Source: Pseudisothecium myosuroides
Taxonomy: Eukaryota > Streptophyta > Bryopsida > Hypnales > Lembophyllaceae
Assembly (NCBI GenBank): GCA_951799445.1
Contig: OX637287.1
Location: 5,270,001-5,334,000 of the forward strand
Length of the DNA: 64,000 bases
Direction: 5' to 3'
Of this stretch, positions 1 to 10,969 are shown one piece after another. Position numbers and translations under genes: made by a program. The notes below the pieces were generated by a model that had not been told where the DNA came from, did no database searches, and saw nothing but the letters and a program-made list of their open reading frames with translations. Position 1 is the first letter of the stretch. Each line of letters opens with the position of its first letter.

Positions 1-1075
1 ATACGCCTTTGATCGGGAATGGCATTTGTTTGCGCCGGGTTGGTGAATCGCATTTGACACCAGGAAGACCTGCATCTGCGTCGACACCTGAAGCTGCAAC
101 AACTGTAACCGACGCAAATCCATAGATCAAGTCCATGTGAGGAATGAACTTTCTTTTGTCAGCTTCATCATCAGCTTCATTACCTTGCCTGATGCAGAGA
201 CAATCAACCCAAAGGTATTTTTCTCCAAGGCCTTGAACCACTTCTATGGCATCATCAATGGTCGACAGTACGGTCTCTCTAATCAGTGACCATGGTTCTC
301 GGAACTGCTTCTCAGTGGATTTATCAAGCTTGGGCATCTTTTTACAATTACCCCAAACATAGCTCAGCGCCACATAAGTGATGCCAATATCAAAGCCTAC
401 GAAATACCCCCTTTCCTCATGAAGGAAGCAATCTACAACACACCTCTTCTCCACATCAATGAGGCGAAGCCAAGGGAGCCATTCCCCAATGAAAGAGGAC
501 ATGCAACTGTCATGCTTTTCAACACAAGTCTCTTTCCATTTGCGAAAAAGTCGAGTATCCGCGACTAATGACCTGATACGGCCACTAAATGCTTGCTCTG
601 GTCCACTTTCTTCCCAATCGAATAGAGACCGTCTACTGCAAAAGTCTTTGACTGTCAAAGGCTGCCGATTGCATTTCTGAAACTGCATTACACAAGTAAA
701 TCTGCCATCCTCGGTGAACGGCTTGGGAACCAGAATTGTGACCCAGAGGCGGAAGAAAAGACTGTCCGGTATGCAAATTACTCTTTCAAAACGAAAGATA
801 GCCACAGATTTCACAATATCGGGATCCTCCTCCTTAAATACTTGGGAGCTCCATTCATGAAAATATTCCATGAGCTTTCCGCAAAAATCGCACGTCTTTG
901 CTGCATCTTGGATTTCGCCAAGAGGACGCCTTCTACCCTGATACCACTCTCCCAGTTCTTCTTCATAAAAACGCTCCAACGGTAGTCTAAATTTGACATT
1001 ACGAGTATCATGGAAGCCAAGTGCTTCGAACTTGATAGAGTCACAGAACTTGCATAATGTACTCGAAACCGCCAT
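1..1075 (-). CDS. HET-domain (heterokaryon incompatibility) protein, fungal type, 3' end outside the window
   Basis: The minus strand is open without interruption from an ATG at 1075-1073 to the left edge, giving 358 codons with no stop and no evident intron. The N-terminal part has two Cys-x2-Cys pairs (CKFC at residues 8-11 and CDFC at 62-65), a common arrangement in fungal HET proteins. The HET core follows in the expected order and spacing: RLIDV just upstream, YVALSYVWG at 234-242, then YLWVDCLCIRQ at 287-297, then an ASGVDADAGLPGV block near 329-341. In filamentous fungi HET proteins act in the cell as incompatibility and cell-death effectors. Any role in a plant is inference. GC content is clearly higher than in the AT-rich DNA to its right, which fits transfer from a fungus. 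The C-terminal region is not visible. Domain assignment is secure. Function in this genome, and whether the copy is expressed, are not known. Confidence 0.9.
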   Translation of the reverse strand, partial: MAVSSTLCKFCDSIKFEALGFHDTRNVKFRLPLERFYEEELGEWYQGRRRPLGEIQDAAKTCDFCGKLMEYFHEWSSQVFKEEDPDIVKSVAIFRFERVICIPDSLFFRLWVTILVPKPFTEDGRFTCVMQFQKCNRQPLTVKDFCSRRSLFDWEESGPEQAFSGRIRSLVADTRLFRKWKETCVEKHDSCMSSFIGEWLPWLRLIDVEKRCVVDCFLHEERGYFVGFDIGITYVALSYVWGNCKKMPKLDKSTEKQFREPWSLIRETVLSTIDDAIEVVQGLGEKYLWVDCLCIRQGNEADDEADKRKFIPHMDLIYGFASVTVVAASGVDADAGLPGVKCDSPTRRKQMPFPIKGV

Positions 1076-1110
1076 TATTGAGATATACTGAAAGGTGGTA
1101 TCAATATGGG

Positions 1111-1245
1111 TCAGGAGCCAGACGACGGGTAATGCCAAAGATCCTCCGCAGTCAAACTGGCAGGTCCACACCCACCTCCGCGCTTAACATGCCTCCCTGC
1201 CAACTTCCGCATGTCAATGTCGAAACATTTTACCTCCTCGAACAT
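1111..1245 (-). other. Small ORF (44 codons) just upstream of the HET gene
   Basis: This is an open frame from ATG at 1245-1243 to TGA at 1113-1111, ending 35 bases before the HET start on the same strand. Composition resembles the HET coding region rather than the AT-rich flank. A donor-like GAGGTGAGT lies just upstream at about 1268-1260, and an acceptor-like CTTTCAG lies between this ORF and the HET start. It could be an upstream ORF in the HET leader, part of a 5' exon, or a relic of the ancestral gene. I do not recognise the peptide. Confidence 0.25.
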
Positions 1246-1329
1246 TTCGAAGTCCGGACGCTCCACTCACCTCAAACATGGAATCAGTCTATGCATAAGT
1301 TAAATGGCAATGCGCACTACATCTGAAGA

Positions 1330-2698
1330 ATTGTGATTACAGCTCACTCTAATTTTATTGGAAGTGCATTTTTCAGATCAAAATATTAGGTGAAGTCACG
1401 TGAATCAGAATGGTTTGTAAACCCTATAACCTTGTCCACCATAGTATACCTTCATCGATGTAGGCCAAACTGTGCAACAACAAGAAATTGAGGCATGATC
1501 AGATCTGCAATTAACGTAAAAAAACTCTTACTTATCACATAATTCTTATCCCAACATCTAAGTGGTAAGATCCAGGGTGCTATAAGCAGTTCCTGCCTCT
1601 TTTGAACCCATTGTGAAAGAATGTCAATTTCAAAGAAAAACTCAAATCATGTTAAAAAAAGTACACATGGCATTACTCCATTTGTTGTTAAGTTTTTAAA
1701 AAAAATTGTAAGGTGTCTTTTTTGAAAATGTGTCTTTTTTCCCATTCGTATCAAAGCTTTTACGAAACATGTGGAAGGGGAAACTTTAACACAAGTCATT
1801 GGTTGTAAAACTTTGGAAAAAAAATCAGAATTTTCATTTCAAAAATCCATGAGCGTTTGAATGCTCAAATCTCCACAGCTTCATCTCTAAACCCTAATGT
1901 AACCCTAATGTAATCCTAATTCTTGAATTCTCGTTCGAAAGCCGAACTCCACCACCCGACCTCCACCACCCGATATCTCAAGCGGCTGACAATTTTTGAA
2001 GTGGCCACAAACAAGCGTCGATCTTATTATCATGTTATGACGGAGTGTACCAGGTTTTACTTTCACAGATTGCCAACACAAACAAGAACACAAACATTCA
2101 ATCGAAACGGCTAACACAGAAACCCCAACACAGAAGCCTCACTTGCTACAAAAACCCTAACACATAAACATTCAATCGAAACTTCACGTGCCTGCATACC
2201 AGACACGCACCTCTACACGCAGTACTGCAGAAAAGACAAAAACAAGTAACGCCGACTGTAACCCGAAGGAATCATACCTTCAATCTTCGAATATCCGCCC
2301 AAACTCGAACTCCACAGCCAACGTCCACGCCAGGCCCTCTAATTTACGAACCCCACAATTCCAATTTCGAGCTTGCTACTCTACTCCAGCTCTTGCGCCC
2401 GCTTCAATGCGCATCTATGGCCACCTCAAGTGCATCTATTCGCTCAAATTTTGCTTCCTGCACCCACCATACCTGCATTGTTACCCCTGTCTGATCAAGC
2501 AGAAAACAAGAAGAAAACAAGCGAACACGGAGTAACACAGAAGAACAAGAAGCAAACAAGCAAAACCTACACAAAAATGACTAAGGCGGGCGCAACATAC
2601 CTGCACCAAAGCTCCAACCAAGTTACAAAGTTGCAGCCAGAAATCCGCACAATTCTCAGCAGTCTCCGGAGCAATCGAATGGTAGAAAATCTCCTCAG
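1330..2698. other. Non-coding stretch between HET gene and fold-back element
   Basis: Nothing coding is convincing here. From about 1890 to 2690 the composition is more balanced, with short open frames on both strands but no recognisable product. A few CCCTAATGT words near 1890-1920 resemble a degenerate telomere motif but do not form a tandem array. This may be the promoter side of the minus-strand HET gene. Confidence 0.4.
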
Positions 2699-3455
2699 CA
2701 GGGCTTTTTTTTTTGGCTTTCTGGTGCCAGATTGCACCAGAGTAAAAAAAAATCTGGCTAAAAAAGGTTATAAAAAATGCCAGACAACTTTGAAATTAAA
2801 AAAAATATTAGATGAAATTGCCTAATGGTGGATGAAAACCATACTATACATCCAATAAGTGGATGAATGTTGCAATTTGGAGCACCACTGTAACATTTTA
2901 TATCGCCACTATGGCACTTCTTCAAAAATGAAAAAAAAAGCCCTGCTCCTCAGAGCTCCAGAATTATCCTCGTCTCGCACCTTTGATCGCGATCGCGACG
3001 AACCCTATCGCCCAGTCTTTACGATCCAACGGCTCTTATTTTTTCCTGTTCCGGCACTAATCAACGGTTGTAAAGTTTTTTCTAAAAAAAATCCACGGCT
3101 CAGATTATTTGCTAGCACGGGGGTGGCAAACACAAGGGCTTGGATGCCTCTTTTGGGTACATTGTACCAGTGTTTTTTTTTTCATTTTCCATGAAGTGGC
3201 GAAGTGGCGATATTAAATGTTACGGTGGTGCTCCAAGTTTCAACGTTCATCCATGTACTGGATAGAAAATGTGATACTACGTATCTATAATTCTATTTTC
3301 ATGCACAATGTGGCGATTTCATCCAAGATTTTTCTTGAACTTGAAGTTTTTTGGCGATTTCATCCAAAATTTTACTAAAAATTTTCTATAGGCTTGGTGC
3401 TAGGTCAAAAATTTTGGTGCAATTTTGCACCAAATCGCCGGAAAAAAAAACACTG
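2699..3455. repeat. Fold-back element with long imperfect terminal inverted repeats, possibly hAT-like
   Basis: The left end reads CAGGGCTTTTTTTTTTGG. The reverse complement of the right end reads CAGTGTTTTTTTTTCCGG. The arms continue inward: the block at about 2846-2925, with GGAGCACCACTGTAACATTT, is mirrored at about 3190-3270. The loop (2930-3190) is GC-richer and holds no recognisable gene. CAGGG/CAGTG ends resemble hAT termini, but the adjacent 8-bp flanks do not match, so the class is uncertain. Confidence 0.6.
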
Positions 3456-3856
3456 CATTGTACATTGTACATTGTGTCACCATGTTGAAGTCTCCGTAAT
3501 GTCACATAAGAATGAATGTGATATTTTAGAATAATGAGCAAATGGACACTCTTGGGGTTGTGAAAGTGATACTTTCTGTGGTATGCATGTGACTCCCTGT
3601 CCTAGTAGAATCTCATATCTTTTTGATGCAAAACAATCAAAGAACACGGATACTACTGTATAGGGCTTTGTTTTAATAGCTTTTGAACCCTTAAATGTTC
3701 AAGGCCTTTTTCGAGCTTCTTGGAATTTTTTTTACATTGAACCAAGAGTCAACATTTTGATAAGTTTTATCATTTAAAAAAAAAATGGTAACCGTACAAA
3801 TTCAAACTAGACATGTTAGAGATCACATGGGAAAAGAAAACACAACAATATCACTT

Positions 3857-3981
3857 AAGGTATATTTGCACTTGGTGTTAGAGGTGTTGTTTGGAATGTG
3901 AATTATGTGCAGAAAAATGTCCAAATTTGTTCCTAAGACCCTCAATTACAACACTTTTAACACCAAGTGCAAACATACCTT
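3857..3981. repeat. Small MITE-like inverted repeat
   Basis: The 34-bp arms at 3857-3890 and 3948-3981 are inverted copies differing at only a few positions (AAGGTATATTTGCACTTGG against its mirror ending CCAAGTGCAAACATACCTT). The 57-bp spacer holds nothing recognisable. No clear target duplication flanks it. Confidence 0.6.
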
Positions 3982-5670
3982 TATGGATTGAAAGATTATA
4001 ATGTTTGATCATGAGGATGATAAAACTATGAAAGTGATTTGATATTTTTTCAATCCTATTTTTAAAGGCCAAAATCTAAAAACTTGGTCACCAAAAAAAT
4101 ATGAGGTTAAAGGGCATAACATGCATAACTCCAATCAATTTATAGTTTTTCAAAGTATACTCTACAATTTTTTGAAATGAATTTTAATGAAATTTTTCCT
4201 CCAAGATCTGAGTGTATTTGAGGCTCATTTCCAAGAGCCCTCAACACTAGAAGATCAAGATTTGCAATAGACCCCCTTTGCACAAAATCTTGAATAGAAA
4301 AATTGTAATCATTTATTTTCAAAATCAGATTTTTCATGCTAAAATTAGATTTTAAAAAGAATTTTGAAAAAATATAAAATAATAAAAATATTAATGATAA
4401 GGTTTTATTTAACTTCACAATATTGTCATCACTAGAATTTGGTGCCTTGGGCATTTAGAGGTTAAAGAAAATAATGTAATCATTTTAGGTGAGTAAAATG
4501 ACTTCTATGAATGCACATTTTTTTGGATTTGGAATGAACTAGTGCTACATTTGGTTTCCAAGGTGATGCACTCTAATAATTCCTGACACATTCAAATTTT
4601 GCCAAAAAAATATTTGATTAAAATTGGCATCATTTTCTCTTGCATTTCCCTTAAGCAATTTTTATATCTATTTTTCCAACCATTTTAATGGGTTAGATGA
4701 AGAAAATGTGGCACAAAGAAGGGGGGATATAAAGGTGAGTACAATTAATATTGAAAATTTCATTAAAACTAATTTATCTACATCAAAAAAATTGTCAATT
4801 TTTCGAAAATTACACTAACTTTCATGAAATTGGCAATTTTTTGATGAAAGTGACAATGATATTTTTTTTTGGGGGGGGTATTTTTGGGCCAATTATATGC
4901 ATCATGAACTCTAGTCTTCCGACAAAAAATTTGATTCTAAAAACACATTATATAGTTGTAAAATATAAATTGAATTATATTGCCCTGTTCAACAAATATT
5001 TCAAATGCAAGGGCATTAAGATATAACAATGGTCCATGTTGCAATCTATACTCTTTCTACAATGGCTAATGCAATTCCATGCTTAAAAAGTTCAAATATT
5101 GAGAGAACCAACATCATTTGCATGTTTGTTAAATTGTTGATATTTTAAATTCTATAAATGCCAATTTCCTTCAATTTTTGTGTACAAAGATCTAAAATGA
5201 TATATATCAATATGCCAAGGCACAAAAAGTTTTTTCAGAGTTCTAAGAAAAAATTGACAAAAGATAAAGTAATTCCAAATCATGGTGAACAAAACTGAAT
5301 TTTTGACATGGCTAACTTTGAAATTAATTTTCTTTAAAATGACAACTAATTTTTTCTTCAAACGTCCATGGTAAAGTGCAATATGTCGCATACTATAACT
5401 TTCATATGTACACTTTTGGACTTTGTCCATTGATGCTTACGGTATAGTTGTTTGAATGAAAACATTTAAGATTTGTATTCAATTTTGTGAGTTGGTGTAT
5501 AGTACTTTTGAATAAGTCAATTCAATCATAAGAGAAAATTTTTAGGCCTCTAGAGGTCCATTTTGTAGTGACATCCTTAAAAAATTTATGTCACCATGGC
5601 CCTGTAGAATTTTACAAATTGTGTATTTACCTTATTTGACTTTTACAAGGGTGAAGTCAACACTTCATAA
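3982..5670. other. AT-rich stretch without recognisable features
   Basis: Only short AT-rich open frames rich in Phe, Lys and Ile occur here. They have no family motifs and are what chance gives in DNA of this composition. Confidence 0.4.
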
Positions 5671-5674
5671 TCAA

Positions 5675-6150
5675 GGTGCATTAGAGGTAGGTTTAATAAT
5701 CAGGTGCATTGGAGTAGAGGGTGTGTAATAATCAACCCTAAATCCAAGTACTATGACTACAAGTTGTCAAAAAAAAGCTAGTAAATGTCCAAAATAAAGT
5801 CCAATTACCATCTACCATCAAAAAAACATTTGATGGGAATGTGAAAAACTTACTTTATTGACATTTGGTGAGTAGGAAGGGTGGAGAGATTGTTTTTATA
5901 ATGAAATTTATTGTCCATCAGGAATCCTCAATGGGTATGGGATAATTTGAAGATGAGAGTTCAACCGCTCATTGTCAGAATATAGGAATTGTGCTCAAAG
6001 TAGAATTTTAAACCTCATTTAGGCGTAGTAGAATAACTTTAAAAAAAAAAATTGACTAAAGTAATGTGGAAAATCAAGGTAACTTTCATCTCCAAAGATC
6101 TATTTGAGATTTCGAGACTCCAATCAAAAGTTATGGACAAATTTTAGAGA
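5675..6150 (+). repeat. Dispersed repeat family R1, copy 1
   Basis: This segment is shared with 10970-11372 (same strand) and 26140-26560 (opposite strand). Shared words include CCAATTACCATCTACCATCA, AACCTCATTTAGGC and AGTTATGGACAAATTT. It has no coding capacity. The copies have diverged substantially, so it is an old non-autonomous element or repeat. No ends with target duplications could be defined. Confidence 0.55.
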
Positions 6151-6894
6151 GGGATTGGAAGGGACATTTTCTTTGACATTTTCAAATCATCCTCTGAGAA
6201 TATTAGAGTTAATCCTAAAGTGTGTGCAAGGTGGGACCTGGAGACGGAGTTTGGGAAAAACAGGACCAAACTCCCTGGAGAATCCAAACTCAGGTCTAAT
6301 TGATTTTGGTGTCGTGTTTGCTTTGTTCTATTCTTAGTTAACCCCTCATTGCCGATGTTGAAATAAAGACCTGCAAAACATAACAACGCGGCTTGAGAAT
6401 AAATTGGTCGCACATGAAATTTCGACGGTCACAGGGAGTTTCACCGCTAAGAGAAGTATGTCGATACACACTGAGTCAAGAATTCCACTCCGATCTAAAT
6501 TTCAACCGACGGATGTGGACATTATAACATTTGATGACGGACTTCCGCCGAGATTTCACTGTGTTTTCTGCGACTCTGCTGGGCATTTGAGCAAATTTGC
6601 ACTTGCTAAACTAGCAATTTTCGGACAACATTTCTTGAGTATGGTGGTTTGGACAACATGAAAGACCTCCGAGCTTTGTGGATCAGGGATGTCAACAATG
6701 TGTGCACAATTTGAGATGCAATTCGACACTTGGAGCAGATGGTGACCGGGTGACCTGCACTGGGCTTCAATGCGAACGGGTCAAAGCCGGTTTCCAAGAA
6801 TGTCACCTGAACTGGACATTGGGCAGTTGAGAAGGCAATTTGTTTTCCTTGCACTGGCGCTTGGCAACCGACTTCCAACCTCGAGAAGGATTAG

Positions 6895-7440
6895 TACATG
6901 TTCAGAACTGGGGAATGCTGGGAAGCGAGCGTGGAGCGGAGAGCGGTGAGCGGGAAGCAAGGATTGGTGAGCAGGGAGCTAAAATCTTGGAAGAAAAAAT
7001 AAAAATGTGGGAAAAAATGGATGAAAAAAGGATAAAAGTTGGTGAAAGTTGGATGAAAATTTTAGATGAAACTAGATGAAAGTGGATGAAAAAAATGGAT
7101 GAAAAATGGATGAAAGTTGGTGAAAGTTGGATGAAAAAAGTGGATGAAAAAAGGATGAAAGTTGGGTGAAAGTTGGATGAAAAATTTGGATGAAACTAGA
7201 TGAAAGTGGATGAACAAATGGATGAAAGTGGGTGAAAAAATGAATGAAAAAATTGGATGAAACTAGATGAAAGTGGATGAAAAAATGGATGAAAGTTGGT
7301 GAAATTTGGATGAAACTAGATGAAAGTGGATGAAAAAATGGATGAAAGTTGGTGAAAATTGGATGAAAAAAATGGATGAAAGAGGTTGGAAAAAATTGAT
7401 GAAAAATTGTCGGAAATAGATGAAAGGTTAGAAAAGAAAT
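6895..7440 (+). repeat. GGATGAAA minisatellite preceded by a GAGCGG-rich tract
   Basis: From about 6985 to 7440 the sequence is a degenerate tandem of GGATGAAA, TTGGTGAAAG and TGGATGAAAAAA words. It is preceded at about 6913-6976 by a short GC-rich tract of AGCGGGAAG/GAGCGTGGAGCG repeats. The long minus-strand open frame across it (Phe, His, Ser, Ile-rich) is an artefact of the repeat. A related array in inverse orientation lies at 24770-25182 and has the same GAGCGG tract at the corresponding end. Confidence 0.75.
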
Positions 7441-7895
7441 GGAAAAGAAAGGGTTAAGATCTAGAAAAAAATTCCATTCAACTGAAAATGGTTTTGTCCA
7501 TTCAATAGAATCCATTCCCATGGAAGTAACTTGTTCTATGACCGTGGAGGCGTGAGCCACAAAGTCCAGTATTTGAGTTTGTCAAATCTCATCTTCATCT
7601 TCCACACCATCTCCCGCCATAGGCCCATGACCGTCACCCATGTCATTGTTTGCCTCTCCTTCTATGCTAATAAAAAGTTGGTTTTCAGCATTCAACTCAT
7701 TAAGGGCCAAAGACTTTGAAAGAGAGATCATATTCACCTTAGATACTAAGTTTTGAATGGAAAACCATATTACTATAAAGTGCATGAATGGAGTCCGATT
7801 GTAGTTCAAATAATGAGGAACAATGTAAACAAGATTGCTTGGTAGATGAACAAGAGTACAGTCTCATGTCACCAAACAAAATATAAGTTGGTACA
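7441..7895. other. Non-coding, no recognisable features
   Basis: This unique-looking sequence lies between the minisatellite and the next element. Short open frames on both strands lack family motifs. Confidence 0.35.
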
Positions 7896-8823
7896 TTAAC
7901 CCCTAAAGGACCAAGCCATTTTCAGGCTCCAAAACCACTGAAAATTGCCATTTCTGCTGCGATCACTCCCTAAACCAAAAAAAACTTTTTTTTTATAATC
8001 TCACCGTAGGATCTTGAACTTCACTTGTCTCAGATTATGTGGTAAAAATTTCAAGACATTTGACCGTTCCGATTGGAAGATATTAGCATTCAAAGTTGGA
8101 AAAAAAAGTTTTTTTGAACTGTTTCCTGCAATTTCAGATGACTTTGACGGCCATTTGTGGATTTTTTTTGCACTACACAACAAAAAGTTGTAATTTTTTA
8201 TGTTGAACATTTGAGTTGAGAGTCGGGGAAAAAAATTTCAGAATGTCAAACCTTGATTTTCACATATAAAAAAATTGATAAATAGAAGTAGGTCCAAAAT
8301 TGAACGAAACACTAAATTGTTAATAGCTCTTAGGTGGAATTAAAACAACATAATCCCAATGGTGGGATTGTTCTTGCAAACAAACTTGACCTTGTCAAAA
8401 AAAAAATTGAAAAAAATTGAAAATTGCATTCAAAAATGAATTCTATAAGTTAGTTTTTTTGAAGATGCTTAAATTGCCCGAAAAACAAGATTGTCCATAA
8501 CTTTCTCATTATTAGTCCAAATAGAATGAATCAAAGCTTCAGATGTAGACAAAAACATGATCTTTGAGGAAAAAAAATTAAAAAAATAAAAAACTTTTTT
8601 TTGTGTTTTTTTTTTTCTGCCCGACGAACTGCTTTTTTGCTTTAGGATGCCATAACTTTTGCTCCCGGGCACCGATTGAAAAAAAAATTATATTTTTAGA
8701 GAGCTATTGTGATTCCCTATCTTCAAAAAAAGTTTCAAAAAATCAGATCAAAATTTGAGGTCACATGGGCCTGCCCGAAATCCCAAGTGTCCCCCGAGGG
8801 GACTTTGGTCCTTTAGGGGCTAA
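7896..8823 (+). mobile_element. TTAACCCC-family non-autonomous TIR element, copy A
   Basis: The left terminus TTAACCCCTAAAGGACCAA (7896-7914) is mirrored at 8805-8823 with one mismatch. The 928-bp element has no coding capacity. Sub-terminal words are diagnostic of the family: ACTGAAAATTGCCATTTCTG near the left end, and GCCCGAAATCCCAA followed by a GGGGACTTTGG block near the right end. Further copies lie at 38.5, 39.6, 40.7, 51.4, 53.7, 54.9 and 55.1 kb in both orientations. The transposon superfamily is not settled by this copy because its flanks show no clear duplication. Confidence 0.75.
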
Positions 8824-9429
8824 ATTTCATTTGTACATTATAAAGGATGTACATTATTCAAGTCTACAATTGCATGTTTGGAGTAGAGACATCCATAGTC
8901 CACAATAAACACACAAGATACAAACTAACAAAATTTGACAAGATACGGTAGCTGGACGACCCCTCCAAGTCATTGTACCTATCATGATCAAGTCCACATG
9001 TCCTTGAAGAATAAAAAAAAAAGAATTGGTTCACTTGACCCCAGTCATGTGCAACATGATTTAAGAGATGGCCAATTCCATTCTTTGTTCATTTCCTCTA
9101 ACAGAGGATTTTGAGCAATTTGGCTTACCAACGGCCTTTCCATAACATCCTGTATGTTCTCCAACAATCAATCAGCTTGGGATAAAATTCAAAAACCAAA
9201 TGGATATTAGAGACAATGTAAATGAACACAACAACCATATAACTATTGCAAGCATAGACCCCTATCTGTCTAGTACGGTGTAGAAACACCAACTTTTAAT
9301 CCTCATGGTCGGACCAAAAGCAATATTTGTAGGGATTGATAGGTTCCACCATGCCCAACAACAAAAATCTGAATTAGAAGCCTCATAATTTGACACAAAT
9401 CAAAATTCCAAAAAAGAATTCTTCCATAT
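8824..9429. other. Non-coding, no recognisable features
   Basis: This is AT-rich sequence between the element above and the palindrome array. I see no gene, RNA or clear repeat in it. Confidence 0.35.
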
Positions 9430-10260
9430 ATTAGAGCCCCTGAAGCACCTCTCGCCACCAAAAGGCCTTGGTATAATGTATAAAGTCAGAAGTTTCAAAA
9501 CAAAAAGTACTGCACGTGAAGATACATTAAGAGATTCAATTAAATTAAAGACATTACAAAATAAAAATCAACAAACTTTTGAAGGTAGAGCCTCAAAGGT
9601 CACTATTGCTAAAGAAAACTAGGGGCTCGTGCAGCTAGTCGGAAACTCCAAAATTAAAATAAAGAGTAAATAAAACTTGAAGAGATGAAAAATAATTTAA
9701 AATGACATCAATAATGCAAAAAAAAAATTAAGTTTTCCAAAGTAAGAAATTCTCGCCACCGAGAAGCCTTAGGCGGGTTCATGTGGTCAAAACAACTCAA
9801 TTTAAACGCCCCAATCCTTGAAACATTTTGAGATTAAAAAAAAAGCCATCATAAACTTTTTTTTTAAAAATTCCATAAACTATCACCCTTGAAGCCTCTC
9901 TCAGCACCGAGAGGCCTTTTATTGGTGAAGAGTCATGGAACTTTTACAAACACTACTCAACAACTAACAATTTTTGACAAGATTCATTTCACAACAATCA
10001 GGATTTAAAAATAATAAGTTGCATGAAGTAGTGCCCTTCAAACCCCCTCTTGTTGCCGAGAGGGGGTTTGGAGGGTACTACCTCATGCATATTTTACAAA
10101 CATTAATCAATAATTAATGATGTTCGACGAGATTCACTTCACAACAAGTAAAATTAAAAATGAAAAGTTGCATGAGAATATGAGATAGTACCCTCCAAAA
10201 CCCTTGTTGGTACCAAGAGGGGGTTTCAGGGGCACTACCATTAGAGAAATAATCAGGCCT
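9430..10260. repeat. Palindrome array, part 1 (period about 145-150 bp)
   Basis: Palindromic centres related to CTCTCGGCACCGAGAGG occur near 9452, 9758, 9904, 10053 and 10212, separated by AT-rich spacers. The unit at 10021-10088 has 30-bp arms reading from GCATGAAGTAGTGCCC to its mirror GGGTACTACCTCATGC. The spacers at 9945-10020 and 10091-10170 are recognisably related to each other. The left units are more decayed. This is continuous in character with the arrays at 11.8-16.5 kb. Confidence 0.7.
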
Positions 10261-10450
10261 CTAGGTAAACCAGCCCATCATGGTCAAACTTTGGAGTCTA
10301 CCCTCATGCCATTGCTGAAATTTTTCAATTTTTTCCCTCACAAAGATAAGTGTGAGAGATAGTGAGGACATTTGAAATTATATTTTTTTGGACCAAGTAT
10401 GAATTAGTTCTGATAGTTCTCAAACCTGAAATATTTTTTGGACCAAGTAA

Positions 10451-10595
10451 TGTCTTTTAAGTAAGTTTTTAAGTAAAATTTTACTAAAAAGACAATCTTT
10501 TTAGTAAAATTTTACTCAAAAACTTACTTAAAAGACGTTACTTAAAAGACATGATGTCTAGGACACTACTTAAAACACCCCTTTCTCTTGTAGTG
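10451..10595. mobile_element. Left-truncated CACTA-type MITE
   Basis: It matches the intact element at 28821-29023, including the hairpin core (AAGTAAAATTTTAC on both sides of the centre) and the right end CCCTTTCTCTTGTAGTG. The first 50-60 bp of the left terminal repeat are missing. Confidence 0.8.
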
Positions 10596-10917
10596 ACTAG
10601 AGCCCTTCATCCAAGGTTCAGGGATAATTTAGGACAAATCATGTGTCATTTTTGTCCATCTCTTCTTTAAGGATATTAAATACCTACTCTACAAAATTAT
10701 TTTCTCTCACATATTATTGCCACTCTATATTTTACCTACGTAAAATCTACTATATGGTATAAAACATAACCCTATATTAGTTATAACAGCCTACATGAAA
10801 TTCTACATTCTTTATATTAGATTTAATATTGTTTTCAATTTTAGGTACAATAAATATATAGTACCCTATCTTAGATCTCACGTGGTTTTTGATATGTGCA
10901 CTAAGTGATCTTTCCAA
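10596..10917 (+). mobile_element. Fragment of the hAT-like element found in the copia retrotransposon
   Basis: This matches the right third of the element at 35497-36487 almost throughout (for example CCAAGGTTCAGGGATAATTT here, CCAAGGTTCATGGATAATTT there), ending near the AGATCTCACGTGG and CACTAAGTGA words. Its left part is absent, and the truncated CACTA MITE abuts it. Confidence 0.75.
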
Positions 10918-10969
10918 GTTTGATTATTGAGCACCTTTAACTTGGATGCTAATTGAACTTTAACCAAGT

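Noticed and set aside
1885..1920. Interstitial telomere repeat
   Set aside because: Only about three degenerate CCCTAATGT words are present, without a regular plant CCCTAAA array.
7072..7560. 162-codon minus-strand ORF rich in Phe, His and Ile
   Set aside because: It is the translation of the GGATGAAA minisatellite and has no domain.
7896..7914. piggyBac-type TTAA target site at the TTAACCCC family ends
   Set aside because: The TTAA is part of the inverted termini, and flanks of copy D instead suggest a 9-10-bp duplication outside it.
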